Assembly: GCF_017355915.2 (NCBI RefSeq)
Contig: NZ_JAFEUV020000014.1
Coordinates: 95,061-159,060, forward strand
DNA from: Telluribacter roseus
GTDB lineage: Bacteria; Bacteroidota; Bacteroidia; Cytophagales; Spirosomataceae
Direction: 5' to 3'
DNA length: 64,000 nt
Shown here: piece after piece, positions 52,527 to 61,139 of the stretch
Position numbering within the stretch: the stretch's first letter is position 1
Layout: each line of letters begins with the position of its first letter
Translations under genes and position numbers: made by a program
Notes under the pieces: generated by a model
Database searches by the model: none
Seen by the model: the letters and a program-made list of their open reading frames with translations, nothing else
What the model was told of the DNA's origin: nothing

Positions 52527-55292
52527 ATGTTTAGATTATCGCGTACCGTTACCCTTATAGCTTCGGTCGGCGCTCTGTCCGTAGCTTCGCTGTTCATGGC
52601 CGGTAACTCCGACTTCAGGAAGGTAATTACCACCCAGCCCGACTCCCTCGAGCTCGGCGGCTTCGTCGAGGCCGACTTTCCTTTTATCTCTACGTCCATT
52701 GACGGTCGTAAGCTGGGGCCGGGCTTTCCGAAGGAGAATGAGGCAGCACGGACGCTGGCTATCCGGCTCAGCGACAGCGCTTACGTGTGCTTTGATACGG
52801 ACCTGCTCCGGTGGTCGGTAGCCTGGACCCGAAGTTTTATGCCCATGAACCTGATGGCGCAGGTGTCGTACAGTGATTTTTTTAACAAGAGTAATAAACT
52901 GGCTACCATTGGCGGTGTTCCTCAGCTGGCTACCGGAAGCTACGCCGGCTGGGTAGCCTTAAAGGGCAATGCAGCAAATTTCGAGGTAGGTGCTCCCAAG
53001 CGCGACTGGATACCGCTACCGGCTGGGGAGGCCCGCTGGAACGGCGTATATACCCACGGCAATAAGGTGGTACTGAACTATACTGTTGGACAAACGCCGG
53101 TGCTGGAGCTGCCCGGAAGTACCTCATTCAGCGGACAGACTGCCTTTACCCGCACCTTCCGGATAGGCTCCTCGGCTGATGCGCTGGGGCTCGTACTAGC
53201 GGAAGTACCTAATGCAAAGAGAGTAGAGCAGAATGCTCGCTTCGCGTACATCTATCAGGGCGCTAACCTGGATACCGTCACGGCCGTAGGACTGGCCGGT
53301 AAAGGCACTCGCCTGATGACGACCAGCGTATCGGAAAAAGGTCACCTGAAAGTCAGAGTAGCACCATCCAGCAAGGATGTGGAAGCTACGGTGATAGTAT
53401 GGAAAGGCCCGGCTCGATTAATAAAGCAATTTGAAAAAGCCGCCAAAGCAACCAAGGTTACTCTTCCTGACGTACAGAAGGGCGGCCCTGCCTATTGGAA
53501 GCAGGATGTGGTAACGCGGGGTGTACTATCACCGGATACGGCAGCCTTCGTTACCGATAAGGTAACCTTACCCCTACCCAACCCCTGGAAGCGGAACGTC
53601 CGGGTGGCGGATGTATCCTTCTTTAAGGATGGCCGCGCCGCGGCCATTACCTTCGAGGGCGATGTATGGCTGATCGATGGCATTGACCGCAGCCTCCAGA
53701 ATGTGAGGTGGCGACGGTTTGCGTCGGGTATGCACGAGACCATGAGCATTGAGGTAGTGAATGATACCATCTACGTGTTCGGCCGGGAAGGCATCGTGCG
53801 GCTGCACGACCTGAACCGCGACGGTGTGGCTGACTACTACGAAAACTTCTCCAATGTGATGTCGCAGTCGCCCGAAGGCCGTGAGTGGGCGGGAGACCTG
53901 GTACACGCGCCGGATGGCAGCTTCTATGTAGCCAAAGGCGGTAGCCTGAGCAACGGCCCCGGTATGACACCACAGGTTGCGAAAGGATTCCGTCAGGGCT
54001 CGAAGCACAATGGTGTTGTCCTCCGGATTTCACCTAATGGCCGTGAAGCCGAGACCATCGCCACGGGCTTAAGAGGGCCATACCTGGGCATCCATCCCCA
54101 GACCGGTGTCCTGACTGCCTCCGATCAGCAGGGCAACTTTGTCCCTTCTACCCCGATCTACGTGATCAGGAAAGGCGACTACTACGGCGTTTCACCTACT
54201 GCCCATACAGACGAAAATCCACCCATTGCCCCACCACTGACCTGGATACCTCACCACATAGACCAGTCGAGTATTGCGCAAGCCTGGGTTATAAGCGATA
54301 AGATGGGACCGCTGAATGGTCAGATGGTGCATTTCTCCTTTGGCCGCCCCGGTTTGTTCAGGGTGCTGGTAGATAGTACTTCACAGGGGATACAGGGAGG
54401 CGTTTCGGTGATCCATGCCGACTACCCTGCTCCTACTTCCAAGGGCGCGGTTAATCCCGCAGACGGACAACTTTACGTCGCCGGCTTTAACCTGTGGGGC
54501 TCCAACTCCAAGGGACTAAGCGCGCTGCTGCGCCTACGCTACACGGGCAAGCCCAGCTACATGGTCAGCCAGTTTGAGGCCGGTAAGCAAGGCATTGTAC
54601 TTGGCTTCGACTCGGAACTGGATCCGGCCGTAGCTGCCAATCCTGAAAACTTCCGGGTGAAGCGGTACAACTACAAGCGTACGGAAGAGTACGGCTCCGG
54701 CCACTACAAGCTGGATGGATCTACCGGCGAGGAAACCATGTACGTGTCGGCCGCTTACGTATCTCCCGACCGAAAGAAGGTACTACTGCTGGTACCTGAC
54801 ATGAAAGAAGTGATGCAGATGGAGGTAGACTATCAACTGGCGGCTAAGGACGGTCGTAAAATAACCGATCAGTTCTGGTTTACGATCAATGATCTGGACG
54901 AGCTAACTCCCGCCAAACATGGCTTTGAAAAAGTAGACTACAACCTTTTGACCATTCGACGGGAAGCTTCGGCCGCGCAGCCCAAGGAAGTCGCTTCGGC
55001 GGAGAAGGGCAAACAGGTGTTCCAGAAGACGGCGTGTGCCGGTTGTCATTCGGAAGGTACCCGTACCAAGGGGATGTACGGCCCGCCTTTCCAGCCCCTG
55101 TACGGTGCCCAGCGCCCCTTAGAGGATGGTACCACCGTTGTGGCTGATGATGAGTACATCCGGGAGTCGATCCTGAATCCGTCGGCCAAAATCGTGAAGG
55201 GCTACAATCCCGAAATGCCCTCGTTCCAGGGTATCCTGTCTGATACGGATATCGAATCAGTAATACTATATATAAAGTCGTTGAAGAAGTAG
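52527..55292 (+). CDS. DUF6797/beta-propeller protein with C-terminal cytochrome c domain
   Basis: A 921-residue exported protein. After an N-terminal hydrophobic signal (VTLIASVGALSVASLFMAG), residues about 40-330 form a strand-rich domain resembling DUF6797. About 360-660 form a propeller of the PQQ/glucose-sorbosone dehydrogenase-like type (NVRVADVSFFKDGRAAAITF, LHDLNRDGVADYYENF, LRGPYLGIHPQTG). The last ~95 residues are a cytochrome c with heme motif CAGCH and Met ligand in NPEMPSFQG. The predicted role is periplasmic oxidation of a sugar or alcohol with electrons passed to heme; substrate unknown. It carries its own downstream terminator. Confidence 0.85.
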   Translation: MFRLSRTVTLIASVGALSVASLFMAGNSDFRKVITTQPDSLELGGFVEADFPFISTSIDGRKLGPGFPKENEAARTLAIRLSDSAYVCFDTDLLRWSVAWTRSFMPMNLMAQVSYSDFFNKSNKLATIGGVPQLATGSYAGWVALKGNAANFEVGAPKRDWIPLPAGEARWNGVYTHGNKVVLNYTVGQTPVLELPGSTSFSGQTAFTRTFRIGSSADALGLVLAEVPNAKRVEQNARFAYIYQGANLDTVTAVGLAGKGTRLMTTSVSEKGHLKVRVAPSSKDVEATVIVWKGPARLIKQFEKAAKATKVTLPDVQKGGPAYWKQDVVTRGVLSPDTAAFVTDKVTLPLPNPWKRNVRVADVSFFKDGRAAAITFEGDVWLIDGIDRSLQNVRWRRFASGMHETMSIEVVNDTIYVFGREGIVRLHDLNRDGVADYYENFSNVMSQSPEGREWAGDLVHAPDGSFYVAKGGSLSNGPGMTPQVAKGFRQGSKHNGVVLRISPNGREAETIATGLRGPYLGIHPQTGVLTASDQQGNFVPSTPIYVIRKGDYYGVSPTAHTDENPPIAPPLTWIPHHIDQSSIAQAWVISDKMGPLNGQMVHFSFGRPGLFRVLVDSTSQGIQGGVSVIHADYPAPTSKGAVNPADGQLYVAGFNLWGSNSKGLSALLRLRYTGKPSYMVSQFEAGKQGIVLGFDSELDPAVAANPENFRVKRYNYKRTEEYGSGHYKLDGSTGEETMYVSAAYVSPDRKKVLLLVPDMKEVMQMEVDYQLAAKDGRKITDQFWFTINDLDELTPAKHGFEKVDYNLLTIRREASAAQPKEVASAEKGKQVFQKTACAGCHSEGTRTKGMYGPPFQPLYGAQRPLEDGTTVVADDEYIRESILNPSAKIVKGYNPEMPSFQGILSDTDIESVILYIKSLKK

Positions 55293-55353
55293 AGATTCGG
55301 CAGGGACGGAATGTACCAGGTATTGAAGCAGAAAAGAAAAACTAGTGGGCACC

Positions 55354-55391
55354 AAAAAGAAGAGACGCAATTGCTTGCGTCTCTTCTTTTT
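55354..55391. terminator. Bidirectional terminator between the cytochrome c gene and yqgE
   Basis: A perfect 17-bp stem, AAAAAGAAGAGACGCAA (55354-55370) with TTGCGTCTCTTCTTTTT (55375-55391), loop TTGC. Its right edge overlaps the stop codon of the convergent yqgE gene, so it serves both directions. Confidence 0.88.
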
Positions 55392-55950
55392 AATTCAGGC
55401 TTGGATCTATGGGGTAATGGGCGATGGAGCGGTACTTGCCTCCCATGTTTTTCAGGACTTCACGCCAAAAGTGGTTAGCTGGTGTGCTGAACAAAAAGTC
55501 GGACGAAGTCTGAGATACAATCCAGGTTTTCTGAAGCAGTTCGTCCAGAAGCTGGCCGCTGCCCCAACCCGAATACCCTACAAAAAAGCGAAGATCTTCA
55601 TTAGTAAGCTGATTGACATTGATTAGTGTCTTGACCTGTTCAAAGTCGCCTCCCCAGTACACATTCTCTCCGATCTCGATACCTCCTTCGATGAGGTCGG
55701 GGCGACAGTGGATAAAGTGCAGGGTATTTTTCTCCACGGGTCCACCCAGGTAAAGAGGTATATCCTGATAAATCGTTTCTTCAAGTACATCGCCAAGCAT
55801 CAGCTCGGTAGCCTGGTTCAGAACGAACCCAAAAGACCCCTGTTCGTTATGCTCGCACAGCAATATTACGCCACGCTCAAAATTAGGGTCGCTAAGAAAG
55901 GGTTCTGCAATCAGCAGGCTCCCCTTTGATATATTAACAACTGATGCCAT
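55390..55950 (-). CDS. yqgE: YqgE/AlgH family protein
   Basis: A 186-residue cytoplasmic protein of the YqgE/AlgH family. KGSLLIAEPFLSDPNFERGVILLCEHNEQGSFGFVLN is the diagnostic start, followed by LYLGGPVEKNTLHFIHCRPD and FVGYSGWGSGQLLDELLQKTW. The family is widely conserved and of unsettled function. ATG at 55950 gives the expected N-terminus MASVVNISKGS; a start 11 codons upstream is less likely. It is convergent with the cytochrome gene. Confidence 0.94.
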   Translation of the reverse strand: MASVVNISKGSLLIAEPFLSDPNFERGVILLCEHNEQGSFGFVLNQATELMLGDVLEETIYQDIPLYLGGPVEKNTLHFIHCRPDLIEGGIEIGENVYWGGDFEQVKTLINVNQLTNEDLRFFVGYSGWGSGQLLDELLQKTWIVSQTSSDFLFSTPANHFWREVLKNMGGKYRSIAHYPIDPSLN

Positions 55951-56379
55951 AACTTTTCCATTTAGGTTAATTCTTATGCTCAATATATTGATTTTCCCTG
56001 CGGAAAAACCTGTTTCCTTCTTTAACCGAAAATAAGTTACTAAAATTGTTCCACTTCTACGGCACGGCCCGGTAGAGCTCTATTTGTACTAGTATGTACG
56101 AAAACTGTGCTGATTAGGACCAGAGATGACATTACAAAAAGCTTCTGGATTATCTCCGATACAGTTCCAGCCTTCCTCACAGTATCGTGGCGGCGGGTCA
56201 ACAGGTTGACGCCCACCTGCCGTTGGCGGCGGCATCCCACTTGCAACAACAGTAGCCCACCACATTTACAGCCTCCTGCTCCTGCCAAGTGGGGTTGCTT
56301 ACGTAATGGGCTACTATATGGGCCGGATGTTTATCTGTAAGAATGCCCGACGACATTCCTTCGCTCAGTACTCAGGCAG
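55951..56379. other. 430-base gap without a convincing gene
   Basis: Between the yqgE start and the P450 stop no frame gives a family I recognise. A plus-strand frame across about 56205-56410 reads RPPAVGGGIPLATTVAHHIY and then YVMGYYMGRMFICKNARRH, which looks protein-like but has an in-frame stop upstream (about 56207) and no good start. It may be a decayed gene. A small inverted pair, CAGTAGCCCA with TGGGCTACT, spans 56249-56316. Confidence 0.3.
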
Positions 56380-57633
56380 CTATATGACTTTGACATTGTT
56401 CATCACAAAACCGCTCTCCGGATAGGTAGGCATACGCCTCAGACTATACGACAGGTCCTGCTGGGGTACATCGTACCGCAGGCGGTTGACCAGATGGTCC
56501 ACGGCTATTTTGAGCGTTTCCAGCGTTATTCGCTCGCCGGGGCAGCGATGTCCCTTGTCGGGGTACCCTCCTCCGTGCGGAATAAAGTTGAACGGGCTGC
56601 CGTCCCAGCTACTGAAGCGCTCCGGCCTAAACTGCTCCGGATGTGCCCAGATCTTTTCATCGTGAATGGTACCAAATATATCCAGCATTACCATGGTTCC
56701 TTTTTCAAATTGGTAGCCCTTCCACTCAAAGTCTTCGCGCACGAGAGCTCCCATAAACGGCGCAATGGGATAAAACCGGCGTACCTCCTGAGCAAACCAT
56801 TCGAGGTACTGCGGGTCTCCTTCCCGGAGCCGCTGGCGACACTCCGGATACTCGTGCAGGGCTACCGCGGCAAATGTGATAAAATAAGAAACAGCCACCG
56901 TAGGCCGTATCATATTGATCAGCTCCACCGCCGCCAGGCGGGGCTCCAGCAGCTGGCCGTCTTCGGTATGGGCCGCGATTACGGAGGCCGGAGATCCCTC
57001 AGCTACGTAGAGCCGCTTGTCGCGTATTTGTTCGATTACCCCAATAATCCACTCTTCGGTGCGGCTCCGGGCCCGCTTGCCACGCCAGTGCCGGGGCCCT
57101 ACGGCCCCAAAGGCATCTACCATGGCGGTAAAGTCCTGCGCCCGTTGCTCTACCTCTTCCTCCGGTAGTGGCACACCCGCCCAGGTACAGGCGGCCCGGG
57201 TAATGAGCTGCTGCATTTCCGGGAAGAGCGTCACCTCCCCTTTCTGCTCCCATACGGGCAGGATAGCCTCCCACTCCCTAAGCAAGCAGTCCGTAAGGTT
57301 CTGGATGCTCTCGTCCGACGCCAGGGTCAGGAATACCTGCTTTCGGCGCCGGTGTTTTTCGCCATCCAGGGTATGTATCGCGTCTTCACCGACCAGGGTT
57401 TTCTGTATTCGCTTGGGTACCGCCCCACTCCTCTGAAACTTGTCCGGATCATAAAAGAGCTTCGCCCCTTCTTCTCCTCCCAGGCAGATCACGTTCATCC
57501 CCATGAACCGGATCGCCAGCACATCAGTACCGTTTTCTTTTCGTTTGTTGAGCAGGAAGTCGTACCCGTCTTTCAGAAGCGACAGGGTATTGTCCAGGCT
57601 TTTATCCTGAGGTATAGTTGCCATAGTAGTCAT
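56380..57633 (-). CDS. CYP152-type cytochrome P450 (fatty-acid peroxygenase-like)
   Basis: A 417-residue P450. The heme-ligand loop GGGYPDKGHRCPGE (Cys at about 364) and the I-helix segment MIRPTVAVSYFITFAAVALHEYP match the CYP152 group, in which an Arg-Pro pair replaces the usual acid-alcohol pair and the substrate carboxylate helps use H2O2 directly. ERRF-type EVRRFYP and RPERFSSW are also present. It likely hydroxylates or decarboxylates fatty acids. No redox partner gene is nearby, which fits the peroxygenase mode. The 430-base gap up to yqgE holds no clear gene. Confidence 0.92.
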   Translation of the reverse strand: MTTMATIPQDKSLDNTLSLLKDGYDFLLNKRKENGTDVLAIRFMGMNVICLGGEEGAKLFYDPDKFQRSGAVPKRIQKTLVGEDAIHTLDGEKHRRRKQVFLTLASDESIQNLTDCLLREWEAILPVWEQKGEVTLFPEMQQLITRAACTWAGVPLPEEEVEQRAQDFTAMVDAFGAVGPRHWRGKRARSRTEEWIIGVIEQIRDKRLYVAEGSPASVIAAHTEDGQLLEPRLAAVELINMIRPTVAVSYFITFAAVALHEYPECRQRLREGDPQYLEWFAQEVRRFYPIAPFMGALVREDFEWKGYQFEKGTMVMLDIFGTIHDEKIWAHPEQFRPERFSSWDGSPFNFIPHGGGYPDKGHRCPGERITLETLKIAVDHLVNRLRYDVPQQDLSYSLRRMPTYPESGFVMNNVKVI

Positions 57634-57758
57634 AGTTTGGTTGTGGATAAAACGACAGGCTCCGTACCTACGCCGCTTAATATGTCTCTATCTGAGCGTA
57701 TCGTATTTTAAAACACAACTACTGTATTACTTTTATGGTTGAAAAAAAACCTGAAACT

Positions 57759-58277
57759 ATGGCTTTGATACGATCTGTACGGGGAATAAAACCTGAATTG
57801 GGCGACAACTGCTGGCTGGCCGATAACGCCACAGTAGTAGGGGATGTAGTGATGGGCGATAACTGTACCGTGTGGTTCAACGCGGTGGTACGGGGTGACG
57901 TCAACAGCATCCGGATTGGCCACAACTCCAACATACAGGATGGAGCCGTGATCCACTGTACCTACCAGCGGTTTGGCACTACCATCGGCAACTACGTATC
58001 CATTGCGCACAACGCCATTGTACACGGCTGCACCATACAGGACCGGGTACTTATAGGTATGGGCGCTATAGTGATGGATGGCGCCGTGATAGGCGAAGGG
58101 GCCATTGTGGCCGCGGGAGCCATCGTCACGCAGGGTACCATCGTGGAGCCGGGGAGTATATACGCCGGCAATCCAGCGCGCTTCCTGAAGAAGGTGTCGC
58201 CCGAGCTGGATGAGGTGATTACCCGCACGGCCAACAACTACATTACGTACTCGGGCTGGTTCAGGGAAGAAGAGTAA
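57759..58277 (+). CDS. Gamma-class carbonic anhydrase family protein
   Basis: A 172-residue left-handed beta-helix protein with hexapeptide repeats: LADNATVVGDVVMGDNCTVWFNAVVRGDVNSIRIGHNSNIQDGAVIH. Zinc-ligand-type His residues occur in the pattern H..., AHNAIVHGCTI and the following coils, as in gamma-carbonic anhydrase and YrdA-like proteins. The reaction would be CO2 hydration, though many homologues have no shown activity. ATG at 57759 begins the usual MALIRSVRG; ATG at 57735 would add eight residues. It ends 4 bases from the convergent DedA gene. Confidence 0.92.
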   Translation: MALIRSVRGIKPELGDNCWLADNATVVGDVVMGDNCTVWFNAVVRGDVNSIRIGHNSNIQDGAVIHCTYQRFGTTIGNYVSIAHNAIVHGCTIQDRVLIGMGAIVMDGAVIGEGAIVAAGAIVTQGTIVEPGSIYAGNPARFLKKVSPELDEVITRTANNYITYSGWFREEE

Positions 58278-58280
58278 GAT

Positions 58281-58934
58281 CTACTTCATCGTACGTTCCT
58301 GCTCCGCCTTCATTTCCTTGCGGGCGTTGAAGTACCCTTTTACGACGGTCACGGTAGTAATGGCCAGGAAGAAGATCACGATGTAGTGTACATAGTCAAT
58401 GATCCAGGGGAAGCGGCTGCCGAAGTAGTAGCCTCCGCCCGTCAGTCCACCGATCCAGATGGCTCCTCCCAGTACATTATAGGTCAGGAAGTCAGCGGGA
58501 CGCATTTTGACTACGCCCGCAAGAATGGGAGCAAATGTACGTACTACGGGTAAAAAGCGGCTAATGACCAGGGTGCGGCTGCCGTACTTTTCGAAGTACT
58601 TGCGGGTAGTCTCGATATGTTTCCGCTTGAAGAAAAGGGAGTCCTTTCTGTTTTCGAGCTGGTCGCCAAAGTACTTACCGAACAGGTACCCTACCAGCGA
58701 GCCCAGTACCGCCGCGGCAAACAGGCATATCAGTAGGACGGAGAGAGGTACGTCGAGCAGATGCGTACCACAGAACACCCCCGCCAGGAACACGAGGTAG
58801 TCGCCGGGGAGGAAAAAAGCGAAGAACAGACCGTTTTCGGCAAAGACGATGAGGGTAATCACAACAAGCCCACCCGTACGAATGAGCTCTTCGGAATCAA
58901 GCAGATACTGAAAAAATTCAAGAATAGAATTCAT
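58281..58934 (-). CDS. DedA family membrane protein
   Basis: A 217-residue integral membrane protein of the DedA (SNARE-associated/VTT) family. NGLFFAFFLPGDYLVFLAGVFCG, LGSLVGYLFGKYFGDQL, KYFEKYGSRTLVISRFLPVVRTFAPILAGVVKM and the late helices are diagnostic. Members act as lipid (undecaprenyl-phosphate or phospholipid) flippases or envelope homeostasis factors. The conserved acidic residue and the R in SRFLPVVRTF are retained. Convergent with the carbonic anhydrase gene. Confidence 0.95.
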   Translation of the reverse strand: MNSILEFFQYLLDSEELIRTGGLVVITLIVFAENGLFFAFFLPGDYLVFLAGVFCGTHLLDVPLSVLLICLFAAAVLGSLVGYLFGKYFGDQLENRKDSLFFKRKHIETTRKYFEKYGSRTLVISRFLPVVRTFAPILAGVVKMRPADFLTYNVLGGAIWIGGLTGGGYYFGSRFPWIIDYVHYIVIFFLAITTVTVVKGYFNARKEMKAEQERTMK

Positions 58935-59048
58935 AAAAGGCCGTTTTTACAAAGGTAGTAGCCGAGGTACCGGCCCTCTGTTTCAGAGCCTGTACCCCGG
59001 ACATCTGCCATGACGACGCATGGCTGGTAGCGGGTTATATACCCAAAG

Positions 59049-60941
59049 TTAAGCAAATTCTGATAGTTCGAGCCAGCGCATCTCTTTCTCCGACAGCTCC
59101 TCTGTTATCTGCTCAATCGCTCTGGCCCATTCGGTCAACTCCTCGTGGGAGCCACCATTGTTAAGTTTTCCAATCAACTCCCCCTTGCGTTCTTCCAGCT
59201 TGGCTATATCCGTTTCCAGTTGCTCCAGCTCCCGCTGCTCCTTGTAGCTCAGCTTCCGCTTGGATGAAGAGGAAGTATTGGCAGCTTTGACTGGTTCAGG
59301 GCTTGGCGCCGCAGCCTGTTGTCGGCTCTGGGCCAGTTGCTGCTCGCGCTTCTGCCCGGCTTCCTGCTCCTCCTGCCAGATGCGGAAGTCGCTGTAGTTG
59401 CCGGGAAAATCACGGATCTTGCCTTCTCCTTCAAATACAAACAGGTGGTCTACCAGCCGGTCCAGGAAGTAACGGTCGTGCGACACGATCACCAGACAGC
59501 CCGGAAAGTTGACCAGAAATTCCTCGAGTACGTTGAGGCTACTAATGTCCAGGTCGTTGGTAGGCTCATCCAGAATAAGGAAGTTGGGCTCCTTCATCAG
59601 TACCAGCAAGAGCTGCAGGCGGCGCTTCTCCCCCCCGCTCAGCTTGGAGATGAAGTCGTGCTGCTTGGACGGCGAAAACAGAAATGCCTCCAGGAACTTC
59701 GACACCGTGACAGTCTGCCCGGTACCCAGCCGTACGACCTCCGCTACATCCTTTACAATATCAATGACCCGCTGGTCGTCCCGGAACTCAAGGTCACTCT
59801 GGGTGTAGTAGCCAAACTGCACCGTATCCCCACGTACTACCTGTCCGTTGTCCGGGCGAAGCTCGCCCGTGATCATATTCAACAGGGTACTTTTACCCAT
59901 TCCGTTCTGCCCTACGATGCCGATGCGGTCGCCCTTGCGGAAGGTGTACAGGAAGTTATGGATCAGCTCACGGTCGCCGAAGCGCTTGCCTACGCTCTGC
60001 AGCTCCACGATCTTGCTACCCAGGCGGGTGGCCTTCACGTTCAGCTCCATCTGGTTGTCGTACTTGCGCTGGCTGGCCTTGTCTTTCAGGTCTTCGAAGG
60101 CATCTACGCGGTACTTGGCTTTGGTACCACGCGCTTTGGGCTGCCGACGGATCCAGTCCAGCTCCTTACGCATCAGGTTACGGGCCTTGTCAATCTCGGC
60201 GGCTTCCATTTCCTCCCGCTCCGCTTTCTTTTCCAGAAAGTACGAGTAGTTGCCCTTGTAGGTATAGGCCGAGCCTCCGTCCAGCTCCACCACGTTGTTA
60301 CATACCTTGTCCAGGAAGTACCGGTCGTGCGTTACGATCAGGAGCGTGGTGTTTTGGGTAGTAAGGTAGTTCTCGAGCCATTCTACCGTATCCAGGTCCA
60401 GGTGGTTGGTAGGCTCATCCAGAATCAGCAGGTCCGGGTCTTCGAGCAGTACCTTGGCCAGGGCTACCCGCTTGCGCTGTCCCCCCGACAGGGTACCAAA
60501 GCGCGCATCCACATCATGAATGCCCAGCCGCCCCAGTACTTCCTTGGCCTTGGCTTCAAAGTCCCAGGCTTTTAGCGAGTCCATTTCACCAAGAATGGCC
60601 GTCAGTTCGTTATTATTACTAGTAGCGAGGGCGTGTTCGTACCGCTTCACTACCTGGGCTACCGGGTTGGATGACGCAAAGATTACCTCCATCACGGGCA
60701 GCGCCTCGTCGAAGGAAGGGCTCTGGTCCAGGTACCCCAGACGGATATCCTTGCGCAGGCTCACCAGCCCTTCATCGGGCGGCATGAGTCCGGCCAGTAT
60801 GTTCAGAAACGTAGTTTTGCCGGTTCCGTTGGTACCGATCAGGGCTACCTTATCACCCCGGCTCAGCCCGAAGTTAATGTTACGGAACAACCACTTTTCA
60901 CCAAATGACTTTGATATATTTTCAGCAGAAAGATAATTCAT
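59049..60941 (-). CDS. uup: ABC-F family ATPase (Uup-like)
   Basis: A 630-residue cytosolic protein with two ABC domains and no membrane part. Walker A GTNGTGKTT (36-44) and GQNGMGKST (second domain, about 345-353); signatures LSGGQRKRVALAKVLL and LSGGEKRRLQLLLVL; the linker between domains (about 245-315) holds the basic KARGTKAKYRVDAF block. A C-terminal coiled coil (about 570-630: YKEQRELEQLETDIAKLEER) is the Uup hallmark. Such proteins act on ribosomes or DNA structures. Single gene with gaps on both sides. Confidence 0.94.
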   Translation of the reverse strand: MNYLSAENISKSFGEKWLFRNINFGLSRGDKVALIGTNGTGKTTFLNILAGLMPPDEGLVSLRKDIRLGYLDQSPSFDEALPVMEVIFASSNPVAQVVKRYEHALATSNNNELTAILGEMDSLKAWDFEAKAKEVLGRLGIHDVDARFGTLSGGQRKRVALAKVLLEDPDLLILDEPTNHLDLDTVEWLENYLTTQNTTLLIVTHDRYFLDKVCNNVVELDGGSAYTYKGNYSYFLEKKAEREEMEAAEIDKARNLMRKELDWIRRQPKARGTKAKYRVDAFEDLKDKASQRKYDNQMELNVKATRLGSKIVELQSVGKRFGDRELIHNFLYTFRKGDRIGIVGQNGMGKSTLLNMITGELRPDNGQVVRGDTVQFGYYTQSDLEFRDDQRVIDIVKDVAEVVRLGTGQTVTVSKFLEAFLFSPSKQHDFISKLSGGEKRRLQLLLVLMKEPNFLILDEPTNDLDISSLNVLEEFLVNFPGCLVIVSHDRYFLDRLVDHLFVFEGEGKIRDFPGNYSDFRIWQEEQEAGQKREQQLAQSRQQAAAPSPEPVKAANTSSSSKRKLSYKEQRELEQLETDIAKLEERKGELIGKLNNGGSHEELTEWARAIEQITEELSEKEMRWLELSEFA

Positions 60942-61139
60942 GTATCAGATCAATATTTTAACCCAAAGTTAGGACTATAGCTGGTAAGTACCTGCTTTTG
61001 GGAAGAGAGCAGGTCAAGTCTATCTCCTTTAGTAACAAACATATCCTAAAAATTATCTTTTGTGTAGTATATCTTCGCTATTTTTACTCTTTATATTAAA
61101 TAGACTTTTTTCAAGTACCCCCATTTGCAGTTTTGTCTG

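Noticed and set aside
56040..56288. 82-codon minus-strand frame between yqgE and the P450
   Set aside because: Arg/Cys-rich low-complexity N-terminus, no start signal and no recognisable fold; kept only as a comment on the gap.
59319..60575. 418-codon plus-strand open frame opposite the ABC-F gene
   Set aside because: It overlaps Walker and signature coding on the other strand completely; the protein has no recognisable domain.
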